NCBI GenBank assembly: GCA_963971575.1
Contig: OZ020625.1
Span: 15,167,646-15,231,645, forward strand
DNA: 64,000 nt
Direction: 5' to 3'
Origin: Liopterus haemorrhoidalis
Taxonomy: Eukaryota > Arthropoda > Insecta > Coleoptera > Dytiscidae
Part shown: positions 56,285 through 64,000 of the stretch, one piece after another
Layout of the letters: each line of letters starts with the position of its first letter
Position numbering within the stretch: position 1 is the stretch's first letter
Notes under the pieces: model-generated
Told to the model about the DNA's origin: nothing
What the model saw: the letters and a program-made list of their open reading frames with translations, nothing else
Databases searched by the model: none
Program-made: the position numbers and the translations under genes

Positions 56285-56700
56285 TTTTCAAATATATGGA
56301 CATGCCTTCGTAGTCTAGTGCAGTGTTTCTCAACCAAAAACGCACCGCGGGCCAGTATAATATATAATTTTCTTACGCGGAGCACTAATAATAATTATTG
56401 GTTCATTTTTTGCAAGAAAACAAATATATTTAATGTGCTACTAAATACATTTATTTTATTTGTAGAAAATCACAGAAAATTAACAAAATATAAATTGTTT
56501 ACATAAAAAATGTGCATAATTTTTTTTAAAAAACTGCAAATAACACATACAAATTTTCGCGTACTACTAATTTTTTTCTGGGGACCACTGGTGGTCCGCG
56601 GACCACCTGTTGAGAAACACTGATGGTCTAGTGGCTCTAGAACGAGAACGCGAAGTTCTTAGGTTGACGGGTTCGAGCACAGAGTAAATAAACTAACAAA
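56285..56700 (+). repeat. tRNA-like repeat (SINE candidate) split by a hAT MITE
   Basis: Outside the MITE the sequence reads CGTAGTCTAGTG | GTCTAGTGGCTCTAGAACG and later GACGGGTTCGAGCACAG, giving an A-box-like and a B-box-like motif. It is not a foldable tRNA gene. The body and tail are not defined. Confidence 0.45.
56321..56622. mobile_element. hAT-like MITE
   Basis: Termini CAGTGTTTCTCAACC and the complement of TGTTGAGAAACACTG. The candidate 8-bp duplication GTCTAGTG is adjacent on the left (56313-56320) and three bases away on the right (56626-56633). 302 bp, non-coding. Confidence 0.7.
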
Positions 56701-57599
56701 GAGAAGGTGTTAGTTTTTGATGTGGCCGTCTCATTCGCTTGTTTACAATTTGCGGTACAGTGACTGTATAAAGACAGTGTGGCCATACGATGGTCTCATT
56801 TTCTATTAGTCGAACTGAAGTCCGCCATTTTTCTTCCAACTTTGTTACAGATTACCTATGGTTTACATGTATTTAACTTGTGTTTCAGCAGATTTAAGTG
56901 ATATTTTCTAATAATATACGTATATTTAGCCATTTTAGACGTTTAATAGTGAATATTGAGTAATCTTGAAGTACTACAAAATTGGCCCGAAGGGCCCTTT
57001 TTGTCATCACTTTTAAAGTAACTTTAGTAATTTGTTCCAATGTTATACAAATGAATACATTTTAAGTTGAGAAAAGTAAAATTGAAAGGTGATTATAAAA
57101 ACGTGCGTTCTCCCAAAAATTAGAGAACCCAACATCACTTTTTATAGAACCTTATCATTATTTTTTCCTATCTTTTTATTCTAATTCTAATGTTCTGTTT
57201 GAACTTGTTTTCTTAAATCTAAAATATTCAAATTAGAATAAATAAGTATATTTTTAATTTACGACTGTAACCCCCGTTTTTAAAAAAAAATGTTTTCATT
57301 TATATAGGTCCTCAAATAAAATTATAGAATAATAAAAACATATCTCTTTTATTTCCTTTCATGTCCTTTTTTAAGAATTTTTTTCATTTGTTTTCTTTTT
57401 ATTTGCAAACATTTCAAAAAAAACCTTCATCGGTAGGTAATTTTAATATTTATCTAGATAAATGTTGAATCAAATACATTTTTTTTTTCTTAAAATTAAA
57501 TTGATATTCACATATATATAAACATAAATCATTAGCGTTTGAACCTTCGTAGAGTGCGGACGTGTTGAAATACCTGCGATAATATTGCTAAGTTGGCAA
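56701..57599. other. AT-rich spacer
   Basis: No gene or repeat recognised apart from poly-A/T tracts. Confidence 0.35.
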
Positions 57600-59575
57600 A
57601 TATGCAATTATTATAATAGCATTATACATGTGCAACAATATTTAAGATGTCGATGGCGACATGTGTAAAATGTAAAGCAGATGTGAAGAGAACTGATAAG
57701 TTGGTGATTTGTTCTGGGATATGTGACCGCACATTTCATTCTAAGTGCGCGAGTCTTCCAGATAATGAATGGAAGTTCATAACGACGAATGCGTGCATTG
57801 GCTGGTTCTGCGGAGATTGCATCGAGCGTAAGGGACGGTCCATGAAAAATCTGTTGGAAGCAATTCACGACAAGATATGTCAACAGGAAGAAGCTCTTAA
57901 AGTTGTGGATAGAAAAGTACAGAGGACCGAGGAGAATTTGGACAGGAAAACTGAAGCGACGGAAAAACTCATCGCAAAAATATCTGAAGATGTTCAAGCA
58001 AACAACGAGATGCGAAGTGAAGCTGTGTCATATGCTGACAAACTAAAATCTAAAGTTAAATCAGATCCTGTCCTAGTAATCAAACCGAAAAAATCCGACC
58101 AGAGAAGTGATATTACCAAAGAAGCCATTAAGAAAAACATTGACCCTCTATCAGCCTCAGTTCTAGGTGTAAGAAATATCAGCAAGGGTGGGATAGCAAT
58201 TGAATGTAAGAACCAACAAGCAATAGACAACTTGAGAGAATCTGTTACCGAAAAGTTAGGCACAGACTATGTAGCAACCGTGCCAAAGAAGAAAGCTCCA
58301 AGGGTTAAAATATTCGGCCTATCTTAGAAACTAGAACCTGAAGACATAGCATTCAAAATATTAGCTCAAAATGATTGTTTGAACAATAAAGCTACGGTAA
58401 AGGTTGTTCATATCGCTAAAGACAACCGAAACGATCATAAATTTATGGCGTACTTGGAAGTCGATGGTGAATCTTACTTCAGGCTGACCGAAGAGGGAAG
58501 AGTGAATATCGGCTGGGATAGATGCATAGTATATGGCGCAATAAATATTGAAAGATGTTTTAAATGTAACAAGTATGGACACAAAGCCCAGGTTTGCAGA
58601 AGCGATACATCATGCCCGAAGTGTACTGGCAATCATGAATTGTCCAACTGTCGTTGTGATGATGCAGAAATAAAGTGCAGTAACTGCGTATATGTAGTTA
58701 ACAAATTAAAGATGAGACTTGATGTCAACCACCCCGTCTGGAGCTCCGAGTGTTCAGTTTATAAAAAGAAGTTGGAAACAGAAATGAAAAAAATTGATTT
58801 TTAATTGGATTGAATTTGGAAACCCGGACACATCACTCATTGGACCCATTAATATGTGAAGATAAGTCTCATCCGGCCCTACATTTCAAAATTAAGTACA
58901 GTATTTCACAAGAAAAACTAACACGTAACAATTACAAATACATACAACTTCAAAATTGCTGACTTTGAAAAATTATATAGGGCACTTATTACAACTGACT
59001 GGAATGCGGAACTAACAAACCACAATATCGAAAATGCTGATGCAGGAGTTGACAACATTTATTGCATAATTTATACAATACTTGATGATTGCGTGCCAAA
59101 AACCAGGTCGCTGTCAACATCAAAATAAAAATAAGACACCTAGATTACCTAAAAGAATGTGAGTCCAACATCTCCACAAACCCAAACCAGTTTTCGTCGT
59201 ACTATCAACACACTAAAACCAAGATCCTCATAGGGGAAGACCTTATACCTAATATATAATCAAAGCCTGTGCACATGCCCTAGTGAAACCATTGCATTAT
59301 TTATTCAATATATGTATATTACTATATAATAACATGTAATTATTATCATTGAGTCTGTTAATTGGTTCATTATTCTGTCCAGACATTGCGACAAGCTTCA
59401 GCTTAGTGATGCTGGACAGAATGATAAAAAAATAGTATATATAAATAAAATTGTCAATAAGTATAAAAATTAGGTCTAAGAAATTATAATAGGTTTTAAA
59501 TATATTTTCTTATTTACATTTGTAACATAGGTCTATGTAAAAAATGTAAATAAAGTTATTATTATTATTATTAAA
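57600..59575 (+). mobile_element. Non-LTR retrotransposon with PHD-type ORF1, ORF2 mostly deleted
   Basis: ORF1 (57647-58804) is followed by a few hundred bases that still read as the endonuclease-RT linker (LYRALITTDWNAEL, then ILDDCVPKTR near 58975-59105). The 3' UTR ends in (ATT)n at about 59560-59575. Nuclease and RT are missing. A 3'-end copy of the same family is at 51000-51158. CR1/Jockey-group affinity is inferred from the PHD plus knuckle ORF1. Confidence 0.72.
57647..58804 (+). pseudogene. LINE ORF1: PHD finger, coiled coil, zinc knuckles
   Basis: ATG at 57647. Residues 1-60 hold a Cys/His-rich PHD-like finger (CVKCKADVK, then CSGICDRTFHSKC and WFCGDC). Residues about 65-130 are Glu/Lys-rich and likely coiled coil. 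A basic region follows. TAG at 58325-58327 interrupts the frame once, after VKIFGLS. The same frame stays open to 58804 with CFKCNKYGHKAQVC and CPKCTGNHELSNC zinc knuckles. One nonsense change is the only visible defect. Confidence 0.78.
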
Positions 59576-59879
59576 AAATACGTAAAACTATTAAAAATTG
59601 TGTTTTTAAACACTTTAAATTATTTCTGTCTGTATGTACGAGGAGAGTAGACAGTCGTTTTATTTTTATAAAGACAATGACGTCACCTAACAATCAACGA
59701 CAAACAAATATATATATAGCTCAGTCGCTGAAACAGCGCAGTTCGTCATTTAGGGTCATAACTTCAATGACAAATTAAGTGGCGAAAAAATAACTAAATA
59801 GATTTTTTTTGCATTCGAGTTGTAGACTAATATTGTGATATCCTTCGATAACCTCACTCTACTTGGGTGAATCAAGGGT
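59576..59879. other. Spacer
   Basis: No gene recognised. Confidence 0.35.
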
Positions 59880-60770
59880 TGTTGGAATTAAACACATTCT
59901 TCCTATTTCACATGTTTATTCGTTCGTCCTCTCGTCTCTACACATTACACTACATTACTTTACATTATTCAAAACTTGCCTAATATAATATATTTTACTT
60001 AACCTACATTATTCTATTCTTACAACCTAAGCATTCTTATTACTAACATATTTGCAAAACTAAATACCATAACAATTATTTCTTAATATTAAATTCCTAA
60101 TATAACACGGTGCGATGACCCTTACACCTTACCCCGCTGAGTGAAAAAAAAAATAATTACATGTATTAATTTTTTTTTAATTATATTTATTTATTTATTT
60201 TTTTCACCCATTTATAGGTTCATCTATTCCTTAATTATATTGTCACATAGGTAATCCTAGGTCAGGATTACGACATCTAGACATTGTGACGGTCAGCTGT
60301 CTGATTAAAAACTATTCGTCAGCGTCTGACGTATGTGACCTGATTAAGAAAATGCAGACATCGCATTTTCATAATGAGGAAATATTTGTCATGACGAATG
60401 AATATTGGAACTGGGTTAACTTTCGGTACTTAATAGATGGATGTCGAGAATATTGAGGTAGTAGAACATAGCCAACTCTGCTACGCATATTAGTCCCGAA
60501 GGTGACGACCACGACACCGACGCCAGATTCTAGTATCGAGAGGGAAGCCAACAAGTAGTGACCATGTGAGTGGGAGAAGACTTCTCCAGGCTCCTCGACT
60601 CCCGGATGGGTAGCCCCCGCCTCGGAGATAGGTCCAAGCCGATCCTGGCCAACACGGGGTGGACCGAAGACTTCCCCAACTCCATGGACCAATTCCAACA
60701 TTATTTTGTAAATGTTATATACATATTTAATAAATTTGTTATGTTGAAACCAGGAGTTGTGTCACAATCA
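59880..60770 (-). repeat. Probable 3' LTR of a minus-strand gypsy element
   Basis: On the minus strand the sequence after integrase reaches GTGGGTGGTT, a purine-rich tract, then TGATTGTGACACAAC at 60770. About 890 bp later it ends TTAATTCCAACA at 59880. An AATAAAC signal (minus, near 59917) fits an LTR. The second LTR is not in the window, so the boundaries are inferred. Confidence 0.55.
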
Positions 60771-60789
60771 AACCACCCACGTGACAATA

Positions 60790-61656
60790 TAACTTAACTC
60801 TATTTTTATGTACTTCTATTGTCTTATTGTCCTTTTTTATTACTATATTAAAATTATTGTCTTTTAACACTTCGTATGGTCCTTTAAAAATACAATCAGC
60901 CTTATTACCTAACATATTCCTTACTAATACCTTATCTCCTAATTTATAATGAACATCTTTACTTGATGTATATTATCTTTCTTTTCTTTTATGTTTAGAT
61001 GTTATTAAATTATTTCTAGCGTCTTCCCACGCTATTTGTAGTCTATATTTTAATTCTGACGGATAACTGTCGAAATTGTACAGTGGATCAGTGTAACTAA
61101 TCACATTGGATGGCAATTTACACGTTTTTCCAAAAACTAATTCATAGGGTGTATATTTCGTTTCCGAATGAACTGTATTGTTGTAAGCAAAACACCAATA
61201 TTGCACCCATGAGCTCCAATTTTGCTGCTGACTATAGGCATAAATTCTCAAATATGCTCCTAAATTTTTGTGTGAATTTTCTAATGCCCCCAACGTTTCA
61301 TGATGGTATGCTGTTGAATTTAACTGATTTATTTTTAATAGTTTACAAATTTCACTTAATGTTGAATTAAAAAATTCAGTTACTTGATCTGTTACAATTT
61401 CGTCAGGTATGCCAAATCTTAAAATAAAATTTTCTACAAAAGCCTTAGCTATTGTGCTGGCTTCTTTATTGGGTAAATTATAACCCTCAACATATTTTGT
61501 CAGTTCGCACTGCAATGTTAAAATATAATGATTTTCGTTACAATCTAACTCAAGTGGGCCTACTAAATCTAGAAAAATCTTTTGAAATGCTGATGTAGCT
61601 GTTGTTGTTATGGCCATTGGTTGTTTGTTTAAAATTGAATACTTGTTTTTCTGACA
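60790..61656 (-). pseudogene. pol: gypsy-type integrase, C-terminal half of pol, interrupted by hAT
   Basis: Minus strand, from about 61656. Integrase core with the first catalytic Asp in KIFLDLVGPLE, the second in IVTDQVTEFF (Gly of the usual TDQG replaced by Val) and Glu in LGALENSHK. YNNTVHSETKYTPYELVFG follows. The core frame ends at a stop near 60973, but the C-terminal domain (KLGDKVLVRN, then FKGPYEVL) continues in another frame to about 60800. Upstream pol is separated by the hAT insertion at 61665. Confidence 0.78.
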
Positions 61657-61664
61657 GTCTACAC

Positions 61665-63043
61665 CAGAGGTTCCCAACCTTTTTTGGTCTACCGCCCCCT
61701 TTTCAAAAAGAAAAATACTCACCGCCCCCTTTTCAGAAAAAAAATAAACTTACCAACTCCCCTTCTTGAAATCAATAATGTAACTGTAATCCATAGGTTC
61801 CCAACTTTATTGGGTAGTAGTCAACTTTTTCAAAGAAAGATTCGATAGTGCCCGGGTCTTGAGTGAAAAATAAAAAAGATTTTAAAAATTATTTTATTAG
61901 AATATATTAACAATATTGGTGTATTGCTCAAAATTTGATTAAGAAATATATATTACTAAGAAAAATGAATATAATATTATTAGTGAGAGGGCTGAGTCTG
62001 GTGTAATGACACTAATTTTTCGATATTTGGTGGCATTTTTGTCATCAGCAATCTTAAGTCACCGCGTTCTACTATGGACAATTTGTTTCTTTTGTTTGTT
62101 AGTAGATTGAAGACTACGCTAAATCCTCTTTCGGCTAAATATGACGATGGGAATGCAATAAAAAACTTCTTGACTGTAGCCCATACGGCCGGATATAATA
62201 TTGGAATTTGCCTTTGAAGCCAAAATTCTTGATACCCATTTTTTAATTTAAATTTTAACTCTTCGTTTGTTGACACTTCTATCAATTCCTCCTGCAGTGA
62301 TAATTCTGCTGGTTGCAGATTTGAGGAAGGGTCTAGGATCCAATCTGGAATGATCATGTTGAAGACATCCTGAAATCTATTTGTAAAATCTTCTTTAAGT
62401 GCTTCCAAATGCTGGCAATAAGCCAGAATGTCGTCATCATCTGTTTCGACTGAGGAAAGATTTTGAAACTGACAGATTTGTCTTCGACCCAAATTTTGTT
62501 TATACAAGGCAAGTTTTGACACGAACGCAGAAATAGTTGCCTTTGCTTTGATTAAATTCAAATCATCTCCTTGCAGCTGTAGATTCATGTCATTAAATTT
62601 GTTATATAAATCAATTAAATAAGCTATATCATTCTTAAATTTCAATAAATTATCTCTTAACGAATCATCTTTGTTTTCAAAAAACGTTATAACTGAGTCA
62701 AAGAGTTCATAAAATCTTTTTAGACAGGTACCCTTTGATATCCAGCGAACTTCAGTGTACAATAGTAAACGATTGAACCCTTCGTCATTTTCATCACAAA
62801 GCTTTCGAAATAATCTATCATTGAGAGCATTGCTCCTGATCTTGTTAACTGCTGTAATTACATACTGTGGCGAGCAATGAAGGCGATCACTAAGGGATTT
62901 TGCAACCAAATGTTGTCTGTGAATCACACAATGCACGGCGATTAAATTTGGTACCGCATTTTTCAAATATGAAATCAACCCGCGGTATCGTCCAACCATT
63001 GCTGGAGCACCATCAGTAGCAACGGACACGATATTATTAAGAG
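61665..63043 (-). mobile_element. hAT transposon, 5' part missing, inserted in gypsy integrase
   Basis: The right terminus (minus orientation) starts CAGAGGTTCCCAACC at 61665, next to GTCTACAC (61657-61664), the candidate 8-bp target copy. The transposase ORF lies on the minus strand. The other terminus is lost where an LTR-like sequence begins at 63044. Confidence 0.75.
61980..63029 (-). pseudogene. hAT transposase (ZBED5-like), N-terminally truncated
   Basis: About 350 codons are open on the minus strand. SVATDGAPAMVGRYRGLI is the conserved region with a catalytic Asp. A long helical insertion domain and a C-terminal dimerisation-like block follow (SYLAERGFSVVFNLLTNKRN, then RGDLRLLMTKM). 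From memory this matches ZBED5/SCAND3-type domesticated or active hAT transposases. The BED finger and first catalytic part are missing because the frame meets the foreign sequence at 63044. The first codon is GTG, not a true start. Confidence 0.82.
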
Positions 63044-64000
63044 TGTTGGGCCCGCTAGGCGCCCCAAGTTCCTTATTTTGTAATTTTAATTAATTTAAAT
63101 GTAAAAAACAATTTCCGTATATTTTCTATGTTTTAGGCCAACTAGGGCCATCTACACATAATTTATTGCACTTTTATGCAATTCTAATTCATTAATTAAC
63201 CGCAATTAACAGGTCGCTGATTGAACATTATCAATTAACCTGTTCGTTGATATAACGTTTTTCCAGACCGCATGGGATATATAACCTAAAATCAGTGTTT
63301 TTCTTCTCCGCTATTTTTATGCCGTGTTTATTTCGGGTTTACGACCCGAAATAACAGTGTTATTAAAGCCGCATTCGTCAGCCTTACAAACTGACGAATA
63401 AATCGTTCAGTGCAACTTATAAATTTAGTGTGAAAACCAGATCAGCTGTTATCTGCTCCAGAAGGGATCTCCGTCTCCTCAGGAAGATCCAGAATCCAGC
63501 TAAGTGTCGTACACTGTAGTTTTATTCTGTTTATTTGTATATGAAAATATTCTATTTTGAATTTTGTTTATATCAGAATATTGTTTACTTTGGAGTAAGT
63601 TCATTCCGAACTTACTCATTTCCAGGTTTCAATTTATTATTGTGGTTAAATTCTTTAGTATAGCCTTCAGCTAATATAATTTAGTAACAATAATTTTGCA
63701 TATTATTGTTAATTTGCAAATATTAACATTCATTAATTGTAGTTTATTTACATGTGCCTTCAGCTGATATTTCTTTGATTATTAATGCAATTAAACCATT
63801 TGTTTGTTGCAAATTTATTTGTAGTTCTATTAATATTGAACTAAAGCTTGGTTTTCACCAAAACACATTTATATGTATAGCGTAAATTATAAGATTTGTA
63901 CTATATATTATTATTGTATTGTGTCCGACAAAGTACACTGGCCAGCTTACATTGCACCGTATCTTGCCAGGTGTGCTTTACATCCAGTGAGTTGAGTCCA
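63044..64000. repeat. Possible LTR of another retroelement, cut by window end
   Basis: Starts TGTTGGGCCCGCTAGGCGCC directly in the hAT transposase frame. Contains a TATATAA box (about 63278-63284), an AATAAA at 63397-63402 and a perfect 11-bp stem TTATTTCGGGT/ACCCGAAATAA at 63328-63354. No partner LTR in the window, so this is tentative. Confidence 0.4.

Noticed and set aside
60369..60701. 110-codon minus-strand frame in the gypsy LTR
   Set aside because: It lies within the inferred LTR after the integrase C-terminus and shows no env or gag motif.

Overview
The window is repeat-dense nuclear DNA from an arthropod, almost certainly an insect. The evidence is AT-rich sequence, short GT-AG introns, C2H2 zinc-finger genes with [12 protein letters not shown] linkers, an insect-type gypsy/errantivirus-like endogenous retrovirus, mariner, MULE, P-like (THAP), hAT, Harbinger-like and Penelope-like elements, and PHD-bearing LINE ORF1s. 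I cannot name the species. There is no operon structure and no rRNA.

Layout. 0-8 kb: two DNA-transposon remnants and a near-complete LTR retroelement (1504-7890) with 237-bp LTRs, a TACA target duplication, gag, a TTTTTTA frameshift site, broken pol and deleted env. 8.5-14.3 kb: a TA-flanked element, then a 3.8-kb MULE whose minus-strand transposase is split by a 2.1-kb long-TIR element. 14.3-18.8 kb: a rearranged P-like transposase pseudogene cut by a TTAA-flanked element. 19.7-20.9 kb: a TIR repeat carrying SWIM-type exons. 21-55.7 kb: three tandem paralogous C2H2 zinc-finger genes plus loose finger fragments, with introns and arrays full of mobile DNA (mariner, LINE, foldback element, TA MITEs, Harbinger-like element, solo LTR, tRNA-derived SINE, Penelope-like fragment). 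56-64 kb: a hAT MITE inside a tRNA-like repeat, a PHD/zinc-knuckle LINE, and a three-level nest (minus-strand gypsy element, then hAT, then another LTR).

The only host-like genes I can support are the zinc-finger genes. Each copy has five coding exons of about 103-106, 159, 135, 150 and then a long finger-coding exon. All introns are phase 1, so the three middle exons can be skipped without changing frame. Exons 3 and 4 look like an internal duplication. The N-terminal part is acidic and carries many psi-K-x-E motifs, which fits a SUMO-regulated transcription factor. Copy 2 (33452-40556) reads as an intact 562-aa, 12-finger protein. Copy 1 stops before its fingers and would give a 232-aa fingerless protein. 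Copy 3 has a damaged splice acceptor and an in-frame stop but keeps an open, homogenised 13-finger array.

The insertions can be ordered from paralogous empty sites, target duplications and interrupted reading frames. Most conclusions below rest on such direct internal comparisons. Family names rest on remembered motif similarity and no database was searched.
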